DNA of 64,000 bases from Pseudomonas lutea (GCF_000759445.1 NZ_JRMB01000001.1:1922001-1986000), one strand, 5' to 3'. Numbered from the stretch's first letter, positions 8,766-17,789 are shown. Notes: generated by a model not told the origin, from the letters alone. Made by a program: numbers and translations.

Positions 8766-10124
8766 ATGTCCGAGCCCACTCACGCGCGCATCCCTGCTGC
8801 GCCGCCACGTCAGCCCCTGCCACTGCTGCAACTGATTCTGGTGGGCGTGCAACACGTCCTGTTGATGTACGGAGGCGCCGTGGCCGTGCCGCTGATCATC
8901 GGTCAGGCCGCCGGATTGTCGCGGGAAGACATCGCGTTTCTGATCAACGCCGACTTGCTGGTCGCCGGTATTGCCACCGTGGTGCAATCGATCGGCATCG
9001 GCCCGTTGGGTATCCGCATGCCGATCATGATGGGGGCGAGTTTCGCCGCGGTGGGCAGCATGGTGGCGATGGCCGGAATGGACGGCGTCGGTCTGCCGGG
9101 GATCTTCGGGGCAACCATTGCGGCGGGGTTCTTCGGCATGCTGGTTGCGCCGTTCATGTCGAAAATCGTGCGCTTCTTCCCGCCGCTGGTGACAGGCACG
9201 GTGATCACCTCGATCGGTCTGTCGCTGTTCCCGGTGGCCGTCAACTGGGCGGGCGGCGGCAGCAAAGCGGTGAGTTTCGGTGACCCGCTCTATCTGGGCG
9301 TTGCCGCGCTGGTGCTGCTGACCATCCTGCTGATCAACCGCTTCATGCGCGGCTTCTGGGTCAACATCTCGGTGCTGATCGGCATGGGCCTGGGCTATGT
9401 TCTTTCCGGTGTCATCGGCATGGTCGACCTCAGCGGTCTGGCCCAGGCGCAATGGCTGAAAGTGGTGACGCCCCTGCACTTCGGCATGCCGCAGTTCAGC
9501 CTCGCGCCGATCCTGTCGATGTGCCTGGTGGTGGTGATCATCTTCGTCGAATCCACGGGCATGTTCCTCGCGCTGGGCAAGATCACCGACCGCGAAGTGA
9601 CGCCGGGCATGTTGCGCCGTGGCCTGCTCTGCGACGCCGCTGCCTCGTTTCTCGCCGGGTTCCTCAACACTTTCACTCATTCCTCGTTCGCCCAGAACAT
9701 CGGCCTGGTGCAAATGACCGGGGTGCGCTGCCGCTCGGTCACCGCGGTCGCGGGCGCCTTCCTGATCGTGCTCAGCCTGCTGCCGAAAGCCGCGTATTTG
9801 GTCGCCTCGATTCCGGCGGCGGTGCTGGGCGGTGCGGCCATCGCAATGTTCGGCATGGTGGCCGCGACCGGGATCAAGATCCTGCAGGAAGCCGATATTT
9901 CGGACCGTCGCAATCAACTGCTGGTGGCGGTGAGCATCGGCATGGGCCTGATACCGGTGGTGCGGCCTGAGTTTTTCAGCCAGTTGCCGCTGTGGATGGG
10001 GCCGATCACCCACAGCGGCATCGCCATGGCGACCCTCAGCGCGGTGCTGCTCAACGTGTTGTTCAACGTGCTGGGCGGCGCCGGACGTGCAGCGATGGCA
10101 GGGCCGCTGCATTCGCATCAGTAG
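8766..10124 (+). CDS. NCS2/NAT-family urate-xanthine permease
   Basis: 452 residues with about 12-14 membrane segments. The NAT signature QNIGLVQMTG lies near residue 310, and MLMYGGAVAVP-like residues occupy the first helix. This branch (UacT/UapA/PbuX type) imports urate or xanthine with protons, which fits its place directly after puuD. The ATG at 8766 has GAGGT five bases upstream; an earlier in-frame ATG at 8754 overlaps that ribosome site. The two NCS2 permeases of the cluster belong to different branches. Confidence 0.93.
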   Translation: MSEPTHARIPAAPPRQPLPLLQLILVGVQHVLLMYGGAVAVPLIIGQAAGLSREDIAFLINADLLVAGIATVVQSIGIGPLGIRMPIMMGASFAAVGSMVAMAGMDGVGLPGIFGATIAAGFFGMLVAPFMSKIVRFFPPLVTGTVITSIGLSLFPVAVNWAGGGSKAVSFGDPLYLGVAALVLLTILLINRFMRGFWVNISVLIGMGLGYVLSGVIGMVDLSGLAQAQWLKVVTPLHFGMPQFSLAPILSMCLVVVIIFVESTGMFLALGKITDREVTPGMLRRGLLCDAAASFLAGFLNTFTHSSFAQNIGLVQMTGVRCRSVTAVAGAFLIVLSLLPKAAYLVASIPAAVLGGAAIAMFGMVAATGIKILQEADISDRRNQLLVAVSIGMGLIPVVRPEFFSQLPLWMGPITHSGIAMATLSAVLLNVLFNVLGGAGRAAMAGPLHSHQ

Positions 10125-10144
10125 GCCGCCCTGTTTTCGACGGG

Positions 10145-10165
10145 AGTGCTCTGTCACAGAGCACT
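10145..10165 (+). terminator. Hairpin downstream of the urate permease
   Basis: A perfect 9-bp stem AGTGCTCTG/CAGAGCACT with a TCA loop begins 20 bases after the stop. No T run follows, so termination is only possible, not shown. Confidence 0.45.
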
Positions 10166-10477
10166 TGAGCGCCGCTGCGCGAGTCAGTATCCTCCGCCGC
10201 CGCTCGAATTCAGCCCAATAACAACATGCTACCCGTCTGACCGACCGGACACCGCGTCGGCCAGCCAGCGCCTCTTCCAAACGGCAATGAAACGCACACC
10301 AATCGACTGTCACTCCAACAGCCGGCGGGGCTTTTTTGTCTTTTTTCAAGGTGTTGGCTCAGCTCTTGCTATCCAGTCAAAGCTGACCAAACAGACAACT
10401 AAGTGAATCAACCAAGGCGCCATTACAGAGCGTCACTACGTGAAAAAACAACGACGTCAAACCAAGGGAATCTCCAG
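10166..10477. other. Intergenic region before the Tsx-like porin; no gene seen
   Basis: No credible coding sequence. A short AGCC/GGCT stem followed by two T runs (about 10319-10346) could be a weak terminator, and the remainder should hold the porin promoter. No operator palindrome like those at 614 and 3666 is present. Confidence 0.4.
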
Positions 10478-11266
10478 ATGAAACGCACACTTTCCAGCCT
10501 GATGGCCGCAAGTAGCCTGCTTGCCGCCGCGCCGGCGATGTCGGGCGATCTACTGCAGTGGCAGAGCAACAGCCTGACCTATCTTTACGGCAAGAACTTC
10601 GCCGTGAACCCCGAGAATCAGCAGACGTTCACCTACGAACATGCCGACGGCTGGAAATACGGAGACAACTTCGTCTTCCTCGATTACATCAGTTACAACG
10701 GCAAGAAAGATGCGGGCGTGGGCAACGCCACGACGTACGGCGAAATCTCGCCGCGGCTGTCCCTGGGCAAGATTTTCGATCAGAAATTCCAGCTGGGCCC
10801 CATCACGGACGTGTTGCTGGCCACCACCTACGAGTTTGGCGAAGGCGATGTTGAATCGTTTCTGATCGGGCCGGGTTTTGATCTGAAGGTCCCGGGTTTT
10901 GACTATTTCCAGCTCAACTTCTACAAGCGCTACAACGATGGTCATCGGGCGGGTTATGGCGCATGGCAGATTACACCGGTCTGGTCTTACACCCTGCCCG
11001 TGGGTAAATCGGACATTCTGATTGACGGCTTTATGGACTGGGTCGTGGACAATAAACAGTCCAACAGCAAAGGCGATTACCACTCCAACCTGCACTTCAA
11101 CCCGCAGATCAAATATGACTTGGGCAAAGCCATGAACCTGCCGGAGCGGCAGTTGTATGTGGGCATTGAGTACGACTACTGGACCAACAAATACGGCATC
11201 AACGACACGCGTTATTTCGACACCGACCAGAACACCGCCAGTTTGCTGGTGAAGGTGTTTTTCTAA
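10478..11266 (+). CDS. Tsx-like nucleoside-specific outer-membrane channel
   Basis: 262 residues. A signal peptide (MKRTLSSLMAASSLLAAAPAMS) precedes the Tsx-family opening LLQWQSNSLTYLYGKNF, followed by alternating beta-strand patterns and a C-terminal aromatic residue (VKVFF) typical of beta-barrels. The family admits nucleosides across the outer membrane, which suits a purine cluster. The ATG at 10478 lies behind AAGGGAA. Confidence 0.93.
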   Translation: MKRTLSSLMAASSLLAAAPAMSGDLLQWQSNSLTYLYGKNFAVNPENQQTFTYEHADGWKYGDNFVFLDYISYNGKKDAGVGNATTYGEISPRLSLGKIFDQKFQLGPITDVLLATTYEFGEGDVESFLIGPGFDLKVPGFDYFQLNFYKRYNDGHRAGYGAWQITPVWSYTLPVGKSDILIDGFMDWVVDNKQSNSKGDYHSNLHFNPQIKYDLGKAMNLPERQLYVGIEYDYWTNKYGINDTRYFDTDQNTASLLVKVFF

Positions 11267-11337
11267 GCGCATCTTGGGATGAACATGGGGGCCAACCCCG
11301 GCTGCACGTCGCTTCAGGCGAGCGTCGCAAAGGAATC

Positions 11338-11366
11338 GGGTCAGGCACCTTGGCGGTGCCTGACCC
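11338..11366. repeat. Perfect 12-bp inverted repeat
   Basis: GGGTCAGGCACC and its exact complement GGTGCCTGACCC flank a 5-base loop. It sits between the convergent ends of the porin gene and the small minus-strand gene. No T run follows on either side. Confidence 0.7.
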
Positions 11367-11406
11367 GGCCCACTGCAACCTCCTCACCCGGGCAAGCGCG
11401 ACCCTC

Positions 11407-11631
11407 TCAGGCCTGCCCTTCCCACGGCAGCGGCTTGCCCGCTCTGACCCTCGCATTGAGCGAGCGCAACAGGTCGAGAGGATCGCGGTCTTTCATGGCA
11501 TGGCTCTGCTCGTCGACCCAGGTCATGACCTGCTGCCGGTCAAGCGTCGGCCGGCGATGCAGGATTTCCACCAGCTGACGCTCGCAATGCTGGGCATATG
11601 CAACGACGCTGGAAAACAAAGGGCTGTTCAT
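11407..11631 (-). CDS. Small hypothetical protein
   Basis: 74 residues (MNSPLFSSVVAYAQHCERQ...), no signal peptide, no cysteine pairs, predicted mostly helical. It has a purine-rich GCGAGGTG stretch about 8 bases before the ATG and a balanced amino-acid composition, which favours a real gene. I do not recognise the family. It is convergent with the Tsx-like gene and divergent from the TetR gene. Confidence 0.55.
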   Translation of the reverse strand: MNSPLFSSVVAYAQHCERQLVEILHRRPTLDRQQVMTWVDEQSHAMKDRDPLDLLRSLNARVRAGKPLPWEGQA

Positions 11632-11854
11632 TCTGCCGACACCTCGCCACCGAATACGCGTTCAGCCTTGTAAAGGCGTCAGTTGATCCAAGCCTCCCGT
11701 TACTGCGCCCACACAATAACACCGGCGCGTGCCGGCGGCAGCGTCGCGCCTGTGTTCAACCCAGGGAGTTTTGTGGGGCGGTGGCAATCTTGAGCCTGCT
11801 GCGAGGCCGGTGCTAACATTCGCCACCGCCGAGCAGGCAAGGACAAACCGGTTT

Positions 11855-12463
11855 ATGAGCAGCATCCGCGAGCGCAACAAAGAACTGATCCTGCGCGCAG
11901 CCAGTGAAGAATTCGCCGACAAGGGATTCGCCGCCAGCAAGACCAGCGACATCGCCGCCAAGGCCGGTGTGCCCAAGCCCAACGTCTATTACTACTTCAA
12001 GTCCAAGGACAACCTGTACCGCGAGGTGCTTGAGAGCATCATCGAGCCGATCATGCAGGCATCCACCCCGTTCAACCGCGAAGGCGTGCCCGCCGAAGTC
12101 CTGAGCAGTTACATCCGCTCGAAGATCCGCATCTCCCGCGACCTGCCCTTCGCTTCAAAAGTATTCGCCAGCGAGATCATGCACGGGGCGCCGCACCTGA
12201 CGCCCGAGCAAGTCGAGCAGTTGAACGGTCAGGCGAGGCATAACATCGAGTGCATTCAGGGATGGATCGACGACGGGCTGATTGCGCCGCTCGACCCACA
12301 TCACCTGATGTTCAGCATATGGGCGGCGACTCAAACTTACGCCGACTTCGACTGGCAGATCTCCACGGTGACCGGCAAGCCCACCCTGGACGACGCCGAC
12401 TACGAAGCCGCCGCCCGGACCATCATTCGGCTCGTGCTCAAAGGCTGCGAGCCGGACCGATGA
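11855..12463 (+). CDS. TetR-family transcriptional regulator (RutR-like)
   Basis: 202 residues. The N-terminal helix-turn-helix reads ILRAASEEFADKGFAASKTSDIAAKAGVPKPNVYYYFKSKDNLY. The C-terminal part (ISRDLPFASKVFASEIMHGAPHL, then FSIWAATQTYADFDWQI) matches the RutR/YcdC type of ligand domain, known for sensing pyrimidines or purine-related ligands. The ATG at 11855 has AAGGA upstream. It ends 3 bases before the convergent receiver gene. A role in nucleobase use is inferred from family and neighbours only. Confidence 0.9.
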   Translation: MSSIRERNKELILRAASEEFADKGFAASKTSDIAAKAGVPKPNVYYYFKSKDNLYREVLESIIEPIMQASTPFNREGVPAEVLSSYIRSKIRISRDLPFASKVFASEIMHGAPHLTPEQVEQLNGQARHNIECIQGWIDDGLIAPLDPHHLMFSIWAATQTYADFDWQISTVTGKPTLDDADYEAAARTIIRLVLKGCEPDR

Positions 12464-12466
12464 GGC

Positions 12467-12889
12467 TCACGCGCCCTTGACGCTCAGCAGGGCCCTGTCG
12501 ACGCCGTCGATCAGTTGCCCAAAGCTCCAGGGCTTGCGGATGAACTCCACGGGATGGACCACGCCGGAGCTTTCCGGTGTTTCATGACCGGACATGATCA
12601 GGATCGGAATCTCTGGCCACTTGTTGCCTGACAAGTTGGCGAGGTCGGCACCGTTCAAAGTGCCTGGCATGAGGATGTCGGTCAGGAGGAGCGACACATT
12701 GCCTGCATGATCATTGAGGTACTGCTCCGCCTTGTCCGCACTCTCGAGCGCGTAAGTGTCGTAGCCTTCGTCACCGAGGATTTCGCAGACGAAATCGCGA
12801 ATGATTTCCTCGTCCTCAACTACCAGAATGAGTCCCTTGTTCGGTACGTCTGCTGCCATTTGCGCCACATCCACAATAATTATTCCCAT
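12467..12889 (-). CDS. Stand-alone response-regulator receiver protein
   Basis: 140 residues consisting of one receiver domain: acidic pair in VVEDEE, phosphoacceptor Asp71 in LLLTDILMPG, the switch serine in LIMSGHE and the conserved lysine in FIRKPW. There is no output domain. A shorter start at 12859 (MAADVPNKG) is possible. There is no adjacent histidine kinase. It lies just downstream, on the same strand, of the RsmX/Y/Z-like RNA and its terminator. The phosphodonor and partner are unknown. Confidence 0.85.
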   Translation of the reverse strand: MGIIIVDVAQMAADVPNKGLILVVEDEEIIRDFVCEILGDEGYDTYALESADKAEQYLNDHAGNVSLLLTDILMPGTLNGADLANLSGNKWPEIPILIMSGHETPESSGVVHPVEFIRKPWSFGQLIDGVDRALLSVKGA

Positions 12890-13045
12890 TGCCTGCCCGG
12901 CCGGCCCTGTCCTGGACTCGGGTGTAGTCCGTACTGTGAGCGGCGCGCGCGCAGGAAATTCCCTCGGAAAACAACATTTGGTCGAAACGTTTGGCAGATT
13001 GGCCTAATTGTTGTGGCGCAGAAGGCATTTGCCGAACGCAGGCAA

Positions 13046-13072
13046 TAAAAAACCCGCCGAAGCGGGCTTTTC
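13046..13072 (-). terminator. Rho-independent terminator of the Rsm-type RNA
   Basis: CCCGC-TTCG-GCGGG with six T residues on the minus strand and a run of A residues before it. It is symmetrical enough to act weakly on the plus strand too (GCTTTT). Confidence 0.88.
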
Positions 13073-13212
13073 CAACACCGTCCAACTTCCTGTTGGCCGC
13101 CAATGCCTGGCAACGGTCAATCGTCCTTGATCCTGCAGCGGTCCGTTGCTGCAGTTGATGGATCCAATGTAACGCGTGTGGGCCATCCGGCCTAGAGCCA
13201 ACTTCCTCTCCT
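13046..13212 (-). ncRNA. RsmX/RsmY/RsmZ-type small RNA (candidate)
   Basis: Read on the minus strand, about 165 bases contain ten GGA motifs. Four simple hairpins show GGA in the loop: GGCC-GGAT-GGCC (13192-13181), a 7-bp CTGCAGC/GCTGCAG stem with loop AACGGACC (13154-13133), TCAA-GGACGA-TTGA (13130-13117) and CCAAC-AGGAA-GTTGG (13096-13082). A terminator with a TTCG loop and T6 tail follows. This is the architecture of the RNAs that sequester RsmA/CsrA under GacA control. The 5' end is estimated; which paralogue (X, Y or Z) it is cannot be told. The minus-strand reading frame across it (13004-13264) is judged spurious. Confidence 0.8.
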
Positions 13213-13254
13213 CGTGTAAGCGTTTCGCTATACCGGTAGTGGATCTGACGCAAA

Positions 13255-13272
13255 GCGAAGGCATTTCTTACA
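13255..13272 (-). promoter_or_regulatory. GacA-type upstream activating site
   Basis: On the minus strand TGTAAG-AAATGC-CTTCGC matches the GacA box TGTAAG-N6-CTTACA in the whole left half, the spacing and the CTT of the right half. It lies roughly 40-60 bases ahead of the likely 5' end of the Rsm-type RNA. Confidence 0.6.
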
Positions 13273-13323
13273 TCGAATGTGGTTCGCGTAACGGCAAATT
13301 GCAGATAAATCCCTTCGCCGCTC

Positions 13324-13350
13324 TCAGGTTTGTCGGCGGCAAGCCGAGAC
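13324..13350 (+). promoter_or_regulatory. Putative FliA (sigma-28) promoter of the chemoreceptor gene
   Basis: TCAGGTTT, 11 bases, then GCCGAGAC resembles the flagellar sigma-28 consensus (TAAAGTTT-N11-GCCGATAA). It lies about 137 bases before the chemoreceptor ATG. Confidence 0.5.
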
Positions 13351-13486
13351 GCTTAATGACACCGCGCACTCTCATTGTCGTTGTCATTGCGTGGTTGTCG
13401 ATTCGCAGTTGCGCATCCGGTTTGTCCGGCGCGCTGTTCCAACATGTCTGCGCCCATAAAAAGAATAAAGAAACGGAGTGACGATC

Positions 13487-15118
13487 ATGAATATGCGCAA
13501 CCTTTCGATCAGCCGACGCTTGTGGCTGATCCTCATCGTCGCCGTGGTAATGCTGTTCACGCTGGCGGCGGCGATGCTCAAGCAGATTCACGACGATCTG
13601 TACGAAGCCAAGACCGTCAAGACCATGCACGTGGTGCAGACCGTCAGTGGCCTGCTCGACTACTACCATGGGCTGGAAACCGCGGGCACGCTGCCCCGCG
13701 AGCAGGCGCAGCAGCAGGCGATGGATGCCATTCGCGGGCTGCGTTACAACCAGACCGACTACTTCTGGATCAACGACCTGCGCCCGGTGATGATCATGCA
13801 CCCGGCCAATCCGAAGCTGGTGGGCCAGGACCTGTCGGGCATCAAGGACCCTGACGGGTTCCAGGTTTTCAACGAGATGGTCACGCTGGCCAAAGCCAAA
13901 GGCGCCGGGATGGTCAATTACCGCTGGCCCAAGCCCGGCGCCAGTGAAGCGGTTGGCAAGACCTCCTACATCTCGCTGTTCTCGCCATGGGGCTGGATCA
14001 TCGGGTCTGGCGTCTATGTCGATGACGTGCAGGCCGAGTTCTACCGCCAGGTGGTCAAGGCGTTGTCGATCAGTGCCGGCATCATTCTGGTCATGGCGCT
14101 GTTGCTGATCACCATCGCGCGCAGCATCGCTCGTCCGCTCAACGCCACCGTAGAAGCCATGGCGAACATAGCCAGCGGCGAAAGCGATCTGACCCGCACG
14201 CTGGAGACCCAGGGCGACGACGAAGTCACGCAACTGGCTCGTCACTTCAATGCCTTTACCGCCAAGCTGCGCCGGGTGGTCGGGGAGCTGCAGTCGTCGG
14301 CCGTCGGTCTGGGCCAGGCCTCCAGCGACCTGGGCAGCAATGCGATTCAGGCCCAGGAGCGCAGCCAGCAGCAGTCGTTGCAGATGGAACAGGTTGCCAC
14401 CGCCGTCAACGAAGTGACCTATGGCGTGCAGGACGTGGCCAAAAACGCGGAGCACGCGGCCAGCGAAATGCGCAACGCCGAATCCCAGGCGCAACAGGGC
14501 CAGGCCAACATCGACAGCAGCCTCAAGCAGATCGGTCATTTATCCGGCACCATCGACCAGGCCGTGGAGGTGATCCGCACCCTGGCCAGCGAAAGTACGC
14601 AAATCGGCGGGGTGCTGGACGTGATCAGCTCGATCGCCGAACAGACCAACCTGCTGGCGCTGAACGCCGCCATCGAAGCCGCACGCGCAGGTGACCAGGG
14701 TCGAGGCTTCGCCGTGGTGGCCGACGAGGTGCGCTTGCTGGCCCAGCGCACGCAGAAATCCACTGCCGAAATCCAGGGCATGATCGAGCGGTTGCAGGCG
14801 CATTCGGACGCGGCGGTCAAAGTGATCGCCGACAGCAGTCGTTCGTCGCAACTGACCATCGAACAGGCAAACCTGGCCGGCCAGAGCCTGACGTCGATCA
14901 GTCAGGCGCTGCGTAACCTCAATGGCCTCAACGCCTCCATCGCCAGCGCCACCCTGCAGCAATCCCACGTGGTCGAGGACATCAACCAGAACGTCACCCA
15001 GGCCGCTCAGCTGTCGCAGAGCACCGCCGTGGCGGCCGAACAGTCCAGCGCGGCGAGCAACCAGCTCAAGGGCTTGAGTGAACAGCTGAATGGGTTGTTG
15101 AGGCAGTTTCGGGTGTAG
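13487..15118 (+). CDS. Methyl-accepting chemotaxis protein with single-Cache sensor
   Basis: 543 residues. TM1 lies at about 10-32; a periplasmic sCache_2 domain carries the signature [19 protein letters not shown] and [14 protein letters not shown]2 is near 188-208; a HAMP domain follows. The cytoplasmic signalling hairpin has [19 protein letters not shown] around residue 385. sCache_2 receptors often sense small organic acids, but the ligand cannot be read here. The ATG at 13487 follows CGGAG by 8 bases; an in-frame GTG at 13478 overlaps that site. Confidence 0.95.
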   Translation: MNMRNLSISRRLWLILIVAVVMLFTLAAAMLKQIHDDLYEAKTVKTMHVVQTVSGLLDYYHGLETAGTLPREQAQQQAMDAIRGLRYNQTDYFWINDLRPVMIMHPANPKLVGQDLSGIKDPDGFQVFNEMVTLAKAKGAGMVNYRWPKPGASEAVGKTSYISLFSPWGWIIGSGVYVDDVQAEFYRQVVKALSISAGIILVMALLLITIARSIARPLNATVEAMANIASGESDLTRTLETQGDDEVTQLARHFNAFTAKLRRVVGELQSSAVGLGQASSDLGSNAIQAQERSQQQSLQMEQVATAVNEVTYGVQDVAKNAEHAASEMRNAESQAQQGQANIDSSLKQIGHLSGTIDQAVEVIRTLASESTQIGGVLDVISSIAEQTNLLALNAAIEAARAGDQGRGFAVVADEVRLLAQRTQKSTAEIQGMIERLQAHSDAAVKVIADSSRSSQLTIEQANLAGQSLTSISQALRNLNGLNASIASATLQQSHVVEDINQNVTQAAQLSQSTAVAAEQSSAASNQLKGLSEQLNGLLRQFRV

Positions 15119-15126
15119 GCGACTGA

Positions 15127-15404
15127 CGCCTTCCCGGCTAAAGCCGGTCCTACGGGGGTATGCGGTGGTTGTGGGACCGGCTTCCCGGCTAAAGCCGGTC
15201 CTACAGGGGTATGCGGTGTTTGTGGGACCGCCTTTCCGGCTGAAGCCGGTGCTACAGGGGTATGCGGTGGTTGTGGGACCGGCTTCCCGGCTGAAGCCGG
15301 TCCTACGGGGGTATGCGGTGGTTGTGGGACCGGCTTCCCGGCTGAAGCCGGTGCTACACGGTATGCGATGTTTGTAGGACCGGCTTCAGCCGGGAAGACG
15401 TCGG
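15127..15404. repeat. Tandem array of about five REP units plus an inverted end unit
   Basis: A ~60-base unit (CCGGCTTCCCGGCT(A/G)AAGCCGGT(C/G)CTAC, a short GGGGTATGCGGTG linker, then TTGTGGGA) repeats head-to-tail from 15127. It closes near 15376 with an inverted GTAGGACCGGCTTCAGCCGGGAAG. Units differ by only a few bases. It fills the gap between the chemoreceptor and the channel gene. Confidence 0.9.
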
Positions 15405-15499
15405 TGTGAGCGCCATCGAAAGTGGGTCTAACGCCTGACAGGTTGCGCTCCAGGGCGCTTTGTCCCACGCTCTGCCGACCTTGCACCTGGAAAGACCCC

Positions 15500-16366
15500 A
15501 TGGACAGCAACATCAGCTGGCGCGAACAGCTACGCATCATCGTTTTTCAGAGTGACACCAAACCGGGCCGACGCTTCGACAAGGTCCTGCTGGTGCTCAT
15601 CCTCTGCAGCCTGCTCGTGGCAATCATCGACAGCATCGAGGCGGTGCACCGCATTTACGCCGCCCCGCTGGCCTGGATCGAGTGGACGTTCACGTTCATT
15701 TTTGCGGTGGAGTACGTGCTGCGGCTGTACTGCTCGCCCAAACCGCTGCGCTACGCGTTCAGCTTCTACGGGCTGATCGACTTGCTGGCGATCGTGCCGG
15801 GCATTCTGGCCATCTACTACAGCGACGCGCAGTACCTGCTGATCGTGCGCGTGGTGCGCATGCTGCGGATTTTCCGCGTGCTCAAGCTGAGCCCGTACCT
15901 GAAACAGGCCAATTACCTGCTCGCCGCCCTGCGTGGAAGCAAGCAGAAGATCATTGTGTTCCTGGCGACCGTCTCGACCCTGGTGACGGTGTTCGGCACG
16001 CTGATGTACGTCGTGGAGGGCCCGGAGCACGGCTTTACCAGCATCCCCAAGGGCATTTACTGGGCGATCGTCACCCTGACCACGGTGGGCTTTGGTGACA
16101 TCGTGCCGAAAACGCCACTGGGGCAGATCCTCTCGTCGATGGTGATGATCATCGGTTACTCGATCATCGCCGTGCCCACCGGGATCTTCACCGCCGAACT
16201 GGCCAACGCCATGCGCGGCGACCAACTGCAGCACGACTGCCCCGTATGCGCCAAGAACGGCCATGAGCCCAACGCGGCGTTCTGCTCGCGCTGCGGCAAT
16301 CCGCTGTTTCCCCGGGTGGATACCTTGAGCGCGCCGCAGGAGACGCGGCGTGACATAAGCACATGA
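15500..16366 (+). CDS. Voltage-gated-type potassium channel with C-terminal zinc ribbon
   Basis: 288 residues with six membrane segments. The S4-like helix RVVRMLRIFRVLKL carries regularly spaced arginines, and the pore loop contains the selectivity filter TVGFGD near residue 195. After S6 the short cytoplasmic tail has a four-cysteine zinc-ribbon pattern, CPVC-x(13)-CSRC, which could sense redox state or zinc. The start is the ATG at 15500 behind GGAAAG. It is a single gene between two repeat-rich regions. Confidence 0.92.
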   Translation: MDSNISWREQLRIIVFQSDTKPGRRFDKVLLVLILCSLLVAIIDSIEAVHRIYAAPLAWIEWTFTFIFAVEYVLRLYCSPKPLRYAFSFYGLIDLLAIVPGILAIYYSDAQYLLIVRVVRMLRIFRVLKLSPYLKQANYLLAALRGSKQKIIVFLATVSTLVTVFGTLMYVVEGPEHGFTSIPKGIYWAIVTLTTVGFGDIVPKTPLGQILSSMVMIIGYSIIAVPTGIFTAELANAMRGDQLQHDCPVCAKNGHEPNAAFCSRCGNPLFPRVDTLSAPQETRRDIST

Positions 16367-16501
16367 GTTTTCGATCTATGAGGCCACAGGCGACATTGGT
16401 TATAGTCGCCAGCCATTGGCCATCTTTTCCGATTTAGACCAATGGCGCTCTCACAAGCAGCCCATTCAAAGCCCCGCGCTCAACGCCACAAGGAACTCAC
16501 A

Positions 16502-17500
16502 GTGAAAAAGATCTTCGCCGCTTCCCTGCTCGCCGCAGGACTGGCCCTGGGCAGCGCCGCACAGGCCGCGCCATCGCTGCTCAACGTGTCCTACGACGTG
16601 ATGCGCGATTTCTACAAGGACTACAACGCAGCATTCCAGAAGCACTGGGAAGCGGAGCACAAAGAAAGCCCAACGATCCAGATGTCCTACGGCGGTTCCA
16701 GCAAACAGGCGCGCTCGGTCATCGACGGGCTGCCCGCCGATGTCATCACCATGAACATGGCCACCGACATCAACGCCCTGGCTGACAACGGCGGGCTGGT
16801 GCCGAAGGACTGGGTCACCCGGCTGCCGAACAACAGCGCGCCATTCACCTCGGCCACGGTGTTCATCGTGCGCAAGGGCAACCCGAAGGCACTCAAAGAC
16901 TGGCCCGACTTGATCAAGGATGGCGTTGAGGTGGTAGTGCCGAACCCGAAAACCTCGGGCAACGGTCGCTACACCTACCTGTCAGCCTGGGGCTATACGC
17001 TGAAAAACGGCGGCGATGAAGCAGCGGCCAAAAAATTCGTCGGCGCGCTGTTCAGCCACGTGCCTGTGCTCGACACCGGCGGTCGAGGCGCGACCACCAC
17101 GTTCATGACCAACCACATCGGCGATGTGCTGGTGACCTTCGAAAACGAGGCCGAGATGATCGCCCGCGAGTTCGGCCGCGACCAGTTTGAAGTGGTCTAC
17201 CCAAGCGTCTCCGCCGAAGCGGAACCGCCGGTGAGCCTCGTGGACAAGGTGGTCGACAAAAAAGGCACCCGCGCGGTGGCCGAGGAGTATCTGAAATACC
17301 TCTGGTCCCCCGAAGGCCAGGAAATTGCCGCTGCCAACTACCTGCGTCCCCGCGACCCGGCGGTGCTGGCCAAATACACCGACCGCTTCCCGAAAGTGGA
17401 CTTCCTGTCGGTCGAAAAAACCTTCGGCGACTGGCGCACCGTGCAGAAGACCCACTTCAATGACGGCGGGGTGTTTGACGAGATCTACCCGGCGAAATAA
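16502..17500 (+). CDS. sbp: Sulfate/thiosulfate ABC transporter periplasmic binding protein
   Basis: 332 residues with a Sec signal peptide (MKKIFAASLLAAGLALGSAAQA). The mature part is typical of Sbp: LLNVSYDVMRDFYKDYN, GGSSKQARSVIDGL-ADVITMN, NPKTSGNGRYTYLSAWGY and TFENEAEMI. It binds sulfate in the periplasm for the CysTWA permease, whose genes are not in this window. The GTG start at 16502 lies behind AAGGA. No cys genes adjoin, so it is transcribed alone. Confidence 0.95.
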   Translation: MKKIFAASLLAAGLALGSAAQAAPSLLNVSYDVMRDFYKDYNAAFQKHWEAEHKESPTIQMSYGGSSKQARSVIDGLPADVITMNMATDINALADNGGLVPKDWVTRLPNNSAPFTSATVFIVRKGNPKALKDWPDLIKDGVEVVVPNPKTSGNGRYTYLSAWGYTLKNGGDEAAAKKFVGALFSHVPVLDTGGRGATTTFMTNHIGDVLVTFENEAEMIAREFGRDQFEVVYPSVSAEAEPPVSLVDKVVDKKGTRAVAEEYLKYLWSPEGQEIAAANYLRPRDPAVLAKYTDRFPKVDFLSVEKTFGDWRTVQKTHFNDGGVFDEIYPAK

Positions 17501-17512
17501 ACCAGGATCAAG

Positions 17513-17760
17513 AGCGTCTGCCTAAGGGCAGACTGTTTCGCCTTCGGCGAGTTACTTGATAAAGCCCCAAGTAACCAAGGGCTTGTGCTCCTGGTTGGGC
17601 CCTCCTTCGTCGGGTTCCTTCACTCCGGTCTTGCTCCGTGGGCCCGCGCCGAACGGACATCCATGTCCTGACGGCGCTCTCGCGGCATCCATGCCGCTCG
17701 ACCCACTGCGCAAAACCTGCGTTCAGCCTGCACCCAAGTCGCGATGGGTGTCGTCTGGAC
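17513..17760 (+). repeat. ~250-bp repeat element, copy A (forward)
   Basis: Starts with a TCTGCC...GGCAGA hairpin, then TTCGCCTTCGGCGAGTTACTTG, then a conserved body (CCCAAGTAACCAAGGGC, CCTTCGTCGG, GCTCCGTGGGCCCGC, GCGTTCAGCCTGCACCCAAG). The hairpin end faces the sbp stop codon. Reading frames across it are not conserved proteins. Confidence 0.9.
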
Positions 17761-17789
17761 GTTATGCGCAGGAAGATCAAAAGCGAAGG

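Noticed and set aside
8466..10349. 627-residue minus-strand open frame over the urate permease
   Set aside because: It is antisense to a clear permease, with a His/Arg/Gln-rich composition typical of shadows in GC-rich DNA.
13004..13264. 86-residue minus-strand open frame across the Rsm-type RNA
   Set aside because: It runs through the terminator hairpin, and the stem-loops with GGA motifs explain the sequence better than a protein.
15007..15540. 177-residue minus-strand open frame with PASAGKPVPQ repeats
   Set aside because: It is the translation of the tandem REP array, not a repeat protein.
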